64,000 nt of DNA from Pyrenochaeta sp. MPI-SDFR-AT-0127 (Eukaryota; Ascomycota; Dothideomycetes; Pleosporales; Cucurbitariaceae), in the NCBI GenBank assembly GCA_020747015.1, contig JAGTJM010000028.1:62001-126000 (forward strand), read 5' to 3'. Shown piece after piece: positions 31,607 to 43,068 of the stretch (the stretch's first letter is position 1; every line of letters starts with the position of its first letter). A program made the position numbers and the translations under genes. A model generated the notes under the pieces. That model was not told the origin of the DNA. It did no database searches and saw only the letters and a program-made list of their open reading frames with translations.

Positions 31607-33476
31607 TTATTCCCTCTTCAAGCCAACCTTTCCAACCTTTCTCAACCCCACGACAGCAATGAATACGCAAACGATCATGTACGCGAACATGAGCCAGTAA
31701 CTCGCCCTGTAACCCTTCAACACAGCCAGAGGATTTTGGTTTTCAAATGCTCCGATGCTGCTATCCCCACCATGCCCAGAACTTGTTGCGCTTCCACCCT
31801 CTTTGTCCTGGATGCCCAGCGCAACGACCTGGCAAGATCCCATACCCAAACTCATCCCAAACTGGGCAACTGTATTGAAAACGGCGCCAGCTAGCGCCTG
31901 CGTCTCCTCTGGGAAATTATCGCTAACGATGATGAGGCCGACAGTAAAGAGCACGTCAGCACTGAATGGCGCAAAGATCTGGGCCCAGAAGGCGAGCTTC
32001 CAGTAGCTCCAGCTTGGGGGAACAAGAGCCATGAACATTGGCGACAGGGCGCAGATGATTGCAGAGCCCGCAACGAGCCAGCGCGCTGGAACGCGGTGCA
32101 CAAACATGCCGACGGAGATATTCACAAAGATGCCAGCTGTGAGGTTAGGGAGGAGGTAAAGAGATGTTGTTAGGGTTGAAGCATGTTGAACTTCTTGAAA
32201 GCTATCGTTTGTTAGCATCTGTCTCCACCCCCTCATAACTATTAAAATGGGGATGATTCGAACACAGAACTGTGGATGTGGGCTTACTAGAGACTTGAGA
32301 ACAGTTCAATACTGTTCATGACGCCGTACGAGAGCGTGACCATGATGCAAGTACTCGTGAACGGGAGGTTCTTCCAGAGCTTGTTGGGTACAAGAGCAGG
32401 CTGACCGATGCGCTCGCGATAGTGCATCCAAGCGGGAAAAGCGAGAAGGAGGATGATGCTGACTGCAAGGAGAGAGGCTGTTCCTGCTTCGCGGATGCTG
32501 GTGAGGTCTGCACTGATTATGCTGGAAGACATCAGCATACGGCCTGTGTTACACTTGACAAAGAGGATGGGCAGACGCACGCAAGAACATATGCGAGGAT
32601 AGCCAGCCCACCGCTGGAGATGAGTCCACCAACCCAATCAATATCCCTACCGACCTTCATCCACAGTGCAACGAAGCCCTCATCGCTGTGTGACTCCCTT
32701 CTCGGCAATGTCCACACAGCTGCGACGGCGACAGCCAAATTACAGCCACCTGCCAAGTAGAATCCCGACCTCCAGCCCAGTCTTTCAATCATGATACCAC
32801 TAAGCACAAGACCAATGGCGAACCCTAGAAGCTGACTGAAGCCCAAACTAGCAAACCCAATGTTGCGCGCTCTGCCAGAAGGCACCGCTCCCGCGATGAT
32901 GGAGACAGAGGCAGGTAGATGTAAGGCCAATGCTATGCCTTGCAAAGCGCGAAAGACGACCAGTTGAGTACCAGTTTGCGCAAAACCGCAGAGCAATGTG
33001 AATAGACCGAGGAAGAGAATGCCGACAAGCTCGACAGAACGTGCCCCGACGATGTCAGCGATTGAGCCAGCAATAAGGAGGGCGGCGCCGGAGGTCAGAC
33101 CATAGACAGAGGATGGCCAGAGGTAGAGCGAGCGTTCCAAGGAAATGGAGCGAGCGATGATGGGAAGGCCAACTGTGATAACGCCATTGGTGAAGGACGC
33201 AATGAATCCGACAAAAGAAGGGGTGCATATAGTAAGGACGGTGCGCACGTTGGATGGGTTTGAGGATTGTAGGTCTGGTGAAGACTCCGTACTTGATGTA
33301 TTTTCATGTATTCGAGATATTTCTGCAGATGGATTCGACTGTCGTAGAGAAGGTGCGCGTATTGTTACCTTTGACTGCGGCTGGAGCTCAAAGAGCTCAG
33401 CCGCAGTTTCAGTGCTGGTGCTCATCTTGGGCAATGTGCTTTGAGAAGTACGAGATGCTGATCTCAAGGTAGGCAT
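31607..33476 (-). CDS. MFS transporter, DHA2-like drug/metabolite exporter
   Basis: Exons are 33476-32581, 32512-32288 and 32201-31607, 571 residues, with both introns in phase 2 and frames matching. A polar N-terminus of about 75 residues (Ser/Thr-rich) precedes roughly 12-14 hydrophobic helices. Typical marks are GLISSGGLAILAYVL, LRALQGIALALHLPAS-like helix 4 (here VVFRALQGIALALHLPASVS) and the antiporter-type helix 5 region LGFSQLLGFAIGLVLSG. The length and layout suit the DHA2 drug-proton antiporter group (aminotriazole and multidrug resistance relatives). Substrates cannot be read from sequence, and no biosynthetic cluster surrounds it. A later in-frame ATG at 33425 could be the real start. 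Confidence 0.88.
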
Positions 33477-34542
33477 AGAATAAATCCGGGTCTTCTCATA
33501 TAGTCGACGAGCACTGGATCGTGTAGTCGTATCATGAGCGAGACTAATCGAGACGGGCGTTTTACTGCGCTGCTAGAGGAATCGGGTAAAGGTTGACAGG
33601 CAACGGTTCGCTGTACTGTGGCTGATGAATTCCGTTCGAAGATTTTTGTTAGTTAGAAAACATACGAGTCCTTTCAATGTGTTGCAGACAATGTAGAGGA
33701 CATGAAAAGATAGTGTGGCCATTAGCTGCTCTAGTCCTGGTCTCACGCCCTACTCTACGCCCTATGTCAAAGAAAAATTGAGAAAAGGGCCCACTGCGCT
33801 ATGGGCCAGTCTTGAAACAGATGCAAGCGATAAAGGGTGCGACGAATGGCTATTGGAAGGATTCTTGAAGGAAGATGGGCGGTGCACTGGATGCCTGAAA
33901 GCAGCTGGGTTTGGGTACGTCACAGAGTGTTGATGGGACGAACCAAAGTCACGCACTAGGCCAACTGCCACGACTGCTTTCATGGGCTTTGCAAAAGAAT
34001 ATGTCCCCAGAAAAGAATGCCACCAGCAGATGATACTTGGGGCATGTATCACCGACATTGAGAGCGCTGTGAGGTGTTGTGTAAGTTTTGATGGTGAGCA
34101 CCAAAAGTGGCGAAATGCTTCTCGTGAGCAAAGCACACAAAATGCACGCGTGATGCACGTGTCGCAATGATCAATCTTTACCATTTGTATGGACAGTAGC
34201 CCAATCTGCATCTTGCAGCAATTATCGCGTTATTACACGATCGTGGTCGAGGTGTCCAAGACGGTGTTCCAACAGGGTGCGTTGCCTGGCCAGCGGTTTG
34301 TTTGGGGGGTGACGTCGCCTGTCCCCCCAACCTCCTCCGACTCCCCAGCCTTCCCACCAGCCCTGCCACAACCAAAGGCAAAAAAGTATCGGGACAAACG
34401 CTCCCACCTTCCCCCCCAAAGAAACATTTACACTACCATTTCTACGAGCTCAGCCTGACTACATCACTAGTTGCATTCGCTGTCCCAATCCCTCGAAGTC
34501 ATCCTGCCGCTTGGGCTCGCACATTCCACAACCTCGCCCACC
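33477..34542. other. Divergent promoter region
   Basis: About 1.1 kb between the MFS exporter (minus) and the coiled-coil membrane protein (plus). The last 250 bases before the plus-strand ATG are strongly pyrimidine-rich (C/T runs around 34320-34430), as expected of a fungal promoter or leader. A 149-codon minus-strand frame at 33762-34211 has no recognisable domain. Confidence 0.5.
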
Positions 34543-36141
34543 ATGGCGCCCCATCCCGAAGTCACGCCCATTGAGCGGGTGCTCTCGCCCATGGCCATCC
34601 GCGACATGAGCATCGCCAAAACCCTCGTGAAGCGAGACCAGTACAAGAACCTCGCCGCAGCTGGTGCCCGGCCACCCACAGACCTCAAGGGCCCTGGCTT
34701 CCAGGTGCTCTTTGCCCTCATTGCTGTCGGCATGACACTCACAGCACTCTGGTTCTTCTTCTGGGCCAAGAACGGTGGCTTCAAGTGGCGCGGCAAACAA
34801 GATTGGGAGGACTACAAGACAACTGTCATGCGGAGGAAGGGCCCAGATGGAAAAACACTGTCGAATGCTACTGCGAGTACAAAGCTGGGCGGTGGCAGTG
34901 TTGTGCATGGAGGAAGCTATGGCGCTGAGAGCAGCGTTGGATACACAGATGAAACGGGTACAAGTGCAGACATCAGCGAGTACCGAGATGCTGAGGAGGG
35001 CAAGGGAGGCCTGCGCGGAGGAGATGGCCGCAAGGAAAAGAAGCACCGCCGCGACCACACCAACGACTACAAGGACCCCGAGCTACGCAACTACCGCAAC
35101 GAAAAGGCTGCCCGTGTTGGTGGCCTCAATCGCGCTGCTGACGGCATGTACACTGACTACTCTGGCTCGCAACCTTCTGAACTCGGTTCCAATGTCTCCA
35201 GCCGACCGCTCGTAAAGAAAGAAGCCAAGAACCCTAAGAAGGAAGCCAAAGAGAAGGAGCGCCGTGCAAAGGAACGCATGCGCAATGCCAAAGCTGCAGA
35301 GAAGGAAGCCGCAAAGACCGCCGCCGCTGAAGCCAAAGCACGCAGGGAAGCCGAGAAAGCCGAAGCCAAACGCGAGAAGGCAGAGCAGAAGAAGATGAAG
35401 AAGGCCAGGTCTGAAGCAACGCCCTCTGAAGCACCTGAAATGGCCGAAGTCACCCGCCCTCTTACTGAGTACAATTCCGAATACACACGCACCTACACGG
35501 AGTACACTGCCCCATCTGAGGCCGGTCGCACAGCTCCCACTGGTCCCTCTGGTCCTCGCCGCTCCCCCCCATCCGCAGCATACTCCTTCACAACCGGCGA
35601 TGACACAAACACCGTCTACTCGGGTGCATACACCGACGATGGCAGGACCGTTGCTCGCACTGCCGCCGCACCTTCAGAGTTGAACGAGTCATCCTATTAC
35701 TCTGACTACCGCCCCAACGCCGATTCCTCTGTCTACACCTCCAACACCAACAACAATGATAGGCGCTCCCGCTCTGCCCGTCCTTCTCAGACCCAGGATC
35801 GCACTTCCCGCCAAAGCCAATCCCAGCCTCGTCCTCGTCCCTCTGGCGCCCGTCCTTCCTCTCAGTCTCCACGAAAGCAGCACCGCACTTCCCGCCCTGC
35901 TGCACCACCCAGCGACATCTTCACTGCTACCAACGGTGACGCTCATGGACACATGTCCTACCCATGCCACATTCCCGGCTTGAGCCAGGCAGGCAGCGTG
36001 GGTGTGAGCGAGAGTGTGAGCCAGGTCGGTGGACCGAGCAGTGGAGCCAGGCGTGGAAGGGACGTCATGGATGGGTATCGACGCGGCGGCGTGAGGGCCG
36101 TTGGACGAAGGGACAGTCTTAGCGACAGTGACCGGGACTAA
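34543..36141 (+). CDS. Single-pass membrane protein with charged coiled coil, unknown function
   Basis: Predicted 532 residues, no intron; ATG chosen at 34543 in a good context (ACCATGG). Residues 1-50 carry a conserved-looking block (TPIERVLSPMAIRDMSIAKTL). One transmembrane helix lies at about 53-74 (FQVLFALIAVGMTLTALWFFF). A Gly-rich acidic part follows, then a Lys/Glu/Ala coiled coil at about 225-290 (KKEAKEKERRAKERMRNAK...). The C-terminal half is Ser/Thr/Tyr/Arg-rich and probably disordered. Fungal homologues are, as I recall, often labelled 'endosomal SPRY domain' proteins, but I see no SPRY domain. A membrane-anchored scaffold is the most that can be inferred. Confidence 0.8.
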   Translation: MAPHPEVTPIERVLSPMAIRDMSIAKTLVKRDQYKNLAAAGARPPTDLKGPGFQVLFALIAVGMTLTALWFFFWAKNGGFKWRGKQDWEDYKTTVMRRKGPDGKTLSNATASTKLGGGSVVHGGSYGAESSVGYTDETGTSADISEYRDAEEGKGGLRGGDGRKEKKHRRDHTNDYKDPELRNYRNEKAARVGGLNRAADGMYTDYSGSQPSELGSNVSSRPLVKKEAKNPKKEAKEKERRAKERMRNAKAAEKEAAKTAAAEAKARREAEKAEAKREKAEQKKMKKARSEATPSEAPEMAEVTRPLTEYNSEYTRTYTEYTAPSEAGRTAPTGPSGPRRSPPSAAYSFTTGDDTNTVYSGAYTDDGRTVARTAAAPSELNESSYYSDYRPNADSSVYTSNTNNNDRRSRSARPSQTQDRTSRQSQSQPRPRPSGARPSSQSPRKQHRTSRPAAPPSDIFTATNGDAHGHMSYPCHIPGLSQAGSVGVSESVSQVGGPSSGARRGRDVMDGYRRGGVRAVGRRDSLSDSDRD

Positions 36142-37489
36142 ATTTGATTCATTGGGGTGAGCGGTTTTGATTATTCAATTTGGCCTGCTTGACACACCTG
36201 TTTGGAGTGGTACTGCATACTTTGGCGTTCTGGCTTTTGTTTATGGCCGACTTTGCTTCAGCGACTCTTTGGAAAGGTACAGTGTACAGTGTGCATGAGG
36301 AGAATACCAATTATCAGGATGGATGGATGGACGGATGAACGAGTCACGGACTGGACCGTATGTAGCAATACTAAACAATCAATACACGAAATTATGAACG
36401 AAACATGTCTATCACACCGTCATTCCGCAGGTCAAACTCTGGCGTGCTACATGACTGTTCAGGTCATCTTCTCCACCTTCATTCAACTTGAGTTCATTTC
36501 CATTTTCTCACCAACAGCATGACATATTACATCACACACAATCACAATCACAATCACGATCCACTGCAAGTCCAATATAATAAGTGCAGAGAAGAAAAAA
36601 AGGGTATATCCATTGCCATTAGGCCCCTTGCGAACAGCAAAATCGGGCGTTGAAAGAAACCTTCCCAGCTAACGCTAACCGCCGAAAAAAAACCCCCCTG
36701 AGAGATGAAAGAGATACTACACTTTAGTTACAAACTTTCGTTAATTCCTGAGCCGTAGAGACCCCCGCCCCAAAAGGAGAGAAGGAGGAAATAACAAAAA
36801 GAGAGACACAGAGAGGGAGAGAGAGGGAGAAGAGGGCAGATTGGTAACAGAGTGGTACAGTCTGCTGTCATAAACTACATACACAGGCATTTAGGTTCTC
36901 ATGTGCCGGGTTGAGCACAGCTCTGGTGGGCGAGAAACTCGTTGGGTAGATGGAGCGACCATTTCGGTCTTTTGGTACTGGAAGTCCAGGAGGATTTGCG
37001 AGATGTGGGAGAAATTGAACGATTTGGTGGGGTTTTGCTGATGATGTGTGCGATGTGAGTTTCGGAAGTTGATGTACTTGTGAAATGTGATGGCGATAAT
37101 GATGTTGATACATGTATGTGCGCGAGTAGTGAGTGTAGAGTGGTGATCGATTGGAAAGGATATGTGAAGAGACTCGCGCATCTATGAGGCGTGAGCGTGA
37201 AGTGCGCTGAAGGCGCGTGGGCGTAGATGGTGGTAATCATGTTATGAGCAGCGGTAGCAAAGGAGCAGCTTGTAGATGTGTGGGCCATGGTTAAAGGATC
37301 TTTCCCGAACATAAACTCCCCAGAAGTCTATGCTGATCGATTCGAGGATTTTGACTACCACGTCTGGGTTTCTCCACAGATCTGAAGGTACTGAATCTCT
37401 CCCGGCCGCCCCAAGAATTGAGGATAACCTATCCATAATCTTGGGGGGGAACTCCTCGCAAAGAATCTCTAGGCGAGATTTCGGGCAGA
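36142..37489. other. Convergent 3' intergenic region with simple repeats
   Basis: About 1.35 kb between converging genes. It contains a short CACAAT-type repeat near 36535-36560 and a purine-only tract (GAGAGGGAGA type) at about 36772-36840. A minus-strand frame near 36900-37310 shows no domain. Confidence 0.55.
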
Positions 37490-40400
37490 CTACAACTCAT
37501 CTTTGACTCGCTGTGTCGCCTCTGTAGCAGCGCTCACGACAGTATTTGCTGCAGATTCGGCGCCCTGTGACGCAGCGGCATACAGCTCAGCAATCTTTGA
37601 GTTAGCAGCCTCGACCGCAGCGGCAATGCGACTGTTTGCGCTTTCCATGGCTCCTTGCTCTGGGCCAAAGACGGCTGAGCTGATTACTGAGGACGCATGT
37701 GCGGCGTTCTCGCTGGCGACAGAAGCCACATACTCTGCATTCTCGCTGGCAGCCGCGGAGAGTGAACTGTAGACACTTCCAGCGCCGCTGGTGGCCGATG
37801 CAACGTAGTCAGCGGCAGTTGGGGTGCCGAAAAGAGCCCCGCTGATCGCTGCTTGAGCGCTGGCTGCGGCGGCAGTGAAGCTGTCGCGAGCCTGTTGTGT
37901 TCCATAGACCTGTACGTTAATCTGAGATAGGACCGATGAGTAGGCGCTGGCGACAGATTCGCTTGCTTGCTCGGCGGCACCCTTTGGTGTTCCATAGAGG
38001 GCGATGGAAGCGCTCTCGATAGCCAGATCAAGCGACGCGCTGGCTTGGCTAAGAACGTCCTCGATGACAGCGGGAGGCGTGAAGACCGCGTTGACCACTG
38101 AAGAAGCAGAGGCGTACACATCAGCTGCTGCATCTGTGACTGCTTCGTAGCTCTCGCCAGCGTATGAGCTCGCAGCTTCAATCCCTTCGCTGGCGTACGA
38201 CTGCACAGAAGACACGACCGCCGGGACACCCGTAGAGTAGGCAGACGCAAAGCGGTTCATAACACTCTCCGTGAAGTCGGGCTCCTTTCCGATGACCAGT
38301 TCAGAGATAAGAGCCTGGACATCGGCGTACTGTTGAGCGGCAGCTGCGGTAGCTTGAGCTCCATAAGCGCCGGCCTGCGAATACATCGACTCGGCCCACG
38401 GTGTGGGCTTGCCGTAGACTTGGCTGCTGGCCTGCGCAATCAAGGCCTCCCAGTTCTGGCTGGCTTGAGAGGCGACAGACTCGGTCCATGGAGTCTCTGA
38501 GCCGATGACACCAGAGCTGACTTGAGATGCTAAAGATTTGGCAGCTGCCTGGGCGTTGATAGCGGCTGATTCGGCTGATTCGGAGACATAGGATGCCGCC
38601 GACTCGGCCGACCCAGAGACGACAGAGGCAGCGGAGGCGGCAGAAACAGACGCCACTGACGCGAGAGACTCAAAGGCACCTTGTTGAGGACCATAAACGG
38701 CGCTGGAAGCAGCATCTACAAATTCAGAGTAACGCGCGTGGGCAAGGCCAAGAGCCTGGTAATATTGTTGCCGCGCGCCATCAACAGCACCCGTAGGTTG
38801 GGACGAGAATTGAGCGGAGGCCTGACTGATGCCTTCGGCGAGTCTGGACGAGGCGATCGACGACACCGACTCCAAATAGCCTTGTGTGGGACCAGCAGCG
38901 TAGTTCTTCACAGACTCGGTGTATTGAAGGGCAGCAGAGAGTCGTTCGCTTGCGGCAGCCACCGAATCGGAATACGCTTTATCAAAGTATGACAGAAGCG
39001 TCTCGTGCGCAGGCTTTGGTGTACCAGAGACCAGGACTGATAATTGTGCCTTCGCACTCTCAAATTGTTCGCCTGCAAGACGTACAGCATCATTGTAGCG
39101 AGAGCTTGCCTAATAGTGGTTTTGTCAGCAAAGTCACCGAAAAAAAGTCCGGCTTAAGGAATGCCTGAAGCGCACAAAGCGTTCCTGGCATACTCGAGAC
39201 ACATACCTGATCTTGGACTGTCCTTATGATCGCGGTCGGAGTTGGAGTGCCATAGATAGCATAGGAGGCTGCCGTAACAGCTTGTGCAAATTTATCAGCA
39301 GCGAGACTTGTGGCACTCTCGATAGTCGGTTGTTGAGTGCCATACAGGACGCTGGAGGCAGCAGCAAGAGCTTGTGCGTATTGCTCGCTTGCCAAAGACG
39401 ATACCGATTCCGCCGTGCCTTGCGTCTTTGATGGACCAAGAAGCGCTTCGCTGACTGCTCGGCTAAGCTCGGCCGCGCGATCTCCGGCGTCTCCAACGAT
39501 GCTTTGCAGTTTGCTCGAGTACGTAGCGTCATCATCGTCTTCGAGAGGCTCATCGAAGATTACTTGCTTCGCCTCTGCAAGTACCTGGGCATTTGCTCCA
39601 CCCCATACCTTCTTGGGCTCATCGTAGGCCGCGGATGCTTCCGCCGCACCATCAACAGCTACCTTACTGGCTTGAGACAGCACATTCTCTGTTGCCGAGG
39701 ATGGCTCATGGACCGCTTCAGATGCTTGAGATGATGCATCTGAGAATACTGATTGGGCAGAGGAGGCGATGTTTTCGCTCAGCGGTGTTGAGCTTCCCTG
39801 GACAGCTTCAGAGGCTTGTGACGAGACTTCCGAGAACGCATTTTGAACCGAAGAGGCTATGCTCTCAGTGAGTGGGGTCGAGGTACCCTGGATGGCTTCA
39901 GACACCTGGGATGATGCCTCGGCAATGTTCTCCTTAGCTTGTTCAGTGGCTTTGAAGACGCGGACTGGGACCTTCTTGTCGGAAAAGTCGTCGGTAGCGT
40001 CACCAGCCCAAATCTTCCACCTGGACACGTCTTTCAAACGAAGCAACTCAGAAACCATGTTCGAAGCAATAGCCATAGCATCGTCCTCGAGCTTTTTGGC
40101 TTCCTCATGGGCAACGCGGAGACCTTCATGCCTCGAGCCGACAGCTTCAACCTCAGCCTGCCATTCGTTGAGAGTTTCCCTGAGCTTGTGGTAGTTTTGC
40201 CAGTCTTTGTAGGTCACTCCATCGGTCCATGCCTAAAGTCAGTAGTTAGCAAAGTTCCAACATTGCTGTGATGAGCCGGAAGCGTATCGCAGTGCCCGGC
40301 CCGAACGTACCCAACGCATTCCGACTTCCTGGAGACCAAGGCCATGGATCTTCTCCAATACTTCCACAGTGCTTCTCACTGCAGCTTGGACTAGTGAATC

Positions 40401-42032
40401 GGTCTCGTGGTCGTACGCTGCTTTCCAAGCTCGAACATCTTGAGCCCTCTCTTTGACTGCGAGGCCATATTGGCGGGTCTTAGTGCCCAGCTCACTGTAC
40501 GCAGATTCGAGGTCCTCCTCTGTGGCATCTTCAGGGATAGACTTGACAGTTCGCTGAATGAGGCTCTTCAGACTGGCAATAGTCGAGTCCGCAGTCTCTT
40601 CGAGTTTGACGACCAGCGCTCTGCCATGTCCATTGACAGAATTATCAACCTGTCGCTTTGTAAGCTCTGCGACGCGTTGCTCGAGGTCTTCAGCACCCTT
40701 GTCAGCGGCAGTTGCGAACTTAGTCTGCCACTTGCGAAGGTCCTCATTAAGCTTCTCCTTTAGCTCCGCACCGGTTAGCTTAGGCTCGGCGGGTTGAACT
40801 GCAGTTGGGGTCTCCGGCTGAACTCCGCTGGACGCGGTGCTTGGAGAATCGCCACCAAAGAAGTCATCGAAGACACCCCAACCAGACTTGGTAGTCGAGC
40901 TAGGAGAAGCAGTTGATGCGGAGGAACTTGCGATAGTGGGAACAACCTTGGTGGACTCGGACGCAATAGGCCTGGCCAGGTTGTTAACAGGGCTTACGGA
41001 GAAAGTGGTTTCCACTTACGTTTGAGAGTCAACAGCATCAGCCACGGACTCGACCTTCTGCTGATCACGGTAGCGTCCCAGACGCTCCGAAATGCGAACC
41101 AGTTGGGGTTCGACATTATCTCCATAGAGCACTCGCAACTGAGGCCAAACAGTCCGGACAACAAAGGCCCAAGAGGCATCTCGTGCAGATCGTACGTGAG
41201 GGAAGACAATGTCAACGAGAAGATGATGGCCATGCATGTGAGCTTTTCGCAGATAGGGCAATGAAGCTTCATACGCAGGAAGGACCGAGAGATGGTAGAT
41301 TTCTTCCAAGCTAGCTTTGGTTTGATCGTAGTACGGAGCGGCCGCATCGGACGCTTTCTTGACATGGGGTCCAAGATACAAGTCGTACTGTCCAGTCACC
41401 TTGTCTTGAGCGTTCTGCAGCTGGGGACGAACAGATTTGTCAAACTGTGCCTCGGCGTACTTTCTGGCATGTTCAACTCTGTGCGCGCCGTATGTGGCAT
41501 ACTTGTCCTTTGTAAATGTTGCAGCAGGAGTGTAGACTTGCTGCTCGAAGCGATCAGTGTAGGGTTTGACTTTCTCGACGTAGGGCGCGACATAGGTCTG
41601 GTAGTACGGGTCGAGATACGGCGCCGCATACGATCGGCCTTGTAGATAAGGTTTGCATACGCGTGGGGAGGAGTCGTTGATCTGGGTGAGAGAGGACGGA
41701 CACCGGAAGAGGAGGGTGATGATGAGGTACCACGTCGTGAGCCTATATCAATTCAGCATTTGGACAGATAGGTATCTCAGACTAATTCTCTGAGGAGAAT
41801 ATAGAGATGCGTACCTTGCAACGATACTTGTCAAAGCTCCCGTCATTGTTCTACGCGACTTTCTTCGGCTTGTTGATCGTGTGGCCGGATTCGATAGTTG
41901 TGTCTTGTCTGCGTGACCGTTGATGTGTCCATTTGCATATCCATTCAAATGGCCATTTGGATTGCCATTCAGACTGCCGTTTGGCGTCGTCTTCTTGGAC
42001 TTCTTAGCTCGGCCGTTGGTCTGGGCGGCCAT
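37490..42032 (-). CDS. Giant Ala/Ser-rich repeat protein with N-terminal membrane anchor, unknown function
   Basis: Five exons: 42032-41815, 41742-41020, 40971-40311, 40232-39207 and 39109-37490; 1415 residues with consistent phases. Residues 1-70 are Asn/Gly/Lys-rich with NGHLNGYANGHINGH repeats. A hydrophobic helix (LTTWYLIITLLF) lies at about 74-85. Next is an extended Tyr/Pro-rich region, PYLDPYYQTYVAPYVEKVKPY, shaped like repeated helices, to about 310. Then a charged helical region follows (to about 700). The last about 700 residues are Ala/Ser/Glu repeats, each turning at a YGTP/FGPE/IGKE-like motif followed by an ES and a long small-residue helix. Related fungal proteins are, I recall, labelled 'hoxa13-related', but no homeobox is present. 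Function is unknown; a membrane- or lipid-surface scaffold is only a guess. Confidence 0.85.
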
Positions 42033-43068
42033 GGTTCGCTGACGGTCAGCGACGGTCGCGTGGTTGCTGGCTCGTATGGGCAGCGACGATGAATGACCGG
42101 CTTCTAGCAATGGAGATCAGCAAGGGCAACTACGCAAGTCTTGAAAACGTACAAGGTTGAGCGCAAAAGGTCGTAGATGCAGCCGCTGGCAGGACAGAGA
42201 CGACTCTGGCTTGTGATTAACGATGGGGCGGCGATGGGGTGCTAAGTGTTGCTTAGCGCTGGTGCAACCGAGCTCTGGCAGGTGTCGGTGATGTAATAGC
42301 ACGTGCGAACGCGGGAGAGCAGTGCAAGAGATCAAGATTTCAGCGCCGTGGAACGGTCATGAACAGGTTGCGCACCCGAAGTGTTCTGGATAACACGAGA
42401 TTGGTGTGTGACAGGAGCGGAGGATGGCTGCAGCTTAAAAATTGCGTCTGCCGGCTCCAACGTGCAGAGTGCCTCAGGATGCCTCCTGGTTACATCCCTC
42501 ATGGAGCCGGCCAGACAGCCTCAACTTTTTGGGAGAGCTCCATGGAGAACTTTCAATTGAGGATATACAGATGTACGCCACCAAATGAATCTAATCCATG
42601 TGGCCATGGATACAGGACACTCTCTGAAATTCACAGTCGAGTCAATAGCAGACGACGGGTCGCTCTTGCCAGGGTTGCGCGTGGCTTGCCGTGCCAAGAC
42701 TGTCGGCGGCGACCTCACGACTTCCGGTCGCCGCGTTTGCTCCAAATCCCCAGGGCAAAGGAAGAGATTCATACCAAATCCATCCATTCACATCCATCCA
42801 CTTGGTCTTTGCGCGTTCCATCTGCCTCGCCGTGGTTTTCCTCTGCCTACGACTATACTTCATCACCTCGCAGTATTCCACGTCAGTCTATTTGCTGTCA
42901 TCGACTCTGCATAGCACTCAAACCTATCGCAGCTGTTCCACGCCTCTTCTATTCCAATGACTTTTTGAGTCACTTTCACTGCGGCTCCTGCCCACTTCAA
43001 TCGACCCTCATATAATCTCATTCTCTCATTCCTCCTTCTCCTTCCACCTTCATCATCTCGATCAGATT
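42033..43068. promoter_or_regulatory. Divergent promoter region (repeat protein and DOA10)
   Basis: About 1 kb between two divergent start codons. The last 50 bases before the DOA10 ATG are pyrimidine-rich (CTCCTTCTCCTTCC type). Overlapping plus-strand frames at 42359-43015 lack domains. Confidence 0.5.

Noticed and set aside
33762..34211. 149-codon minus-strand frame with ATG
   Set aside because: No recognisable domain and placed in the divergent promoter of two well-supported genes.
37490..42032. Homeobox transcription factor (hoxa13-like)
   Set aside because: No homeodomain signature (WFQNRR-type helix) is present; the protein is a membrane-anchored repeat protein.
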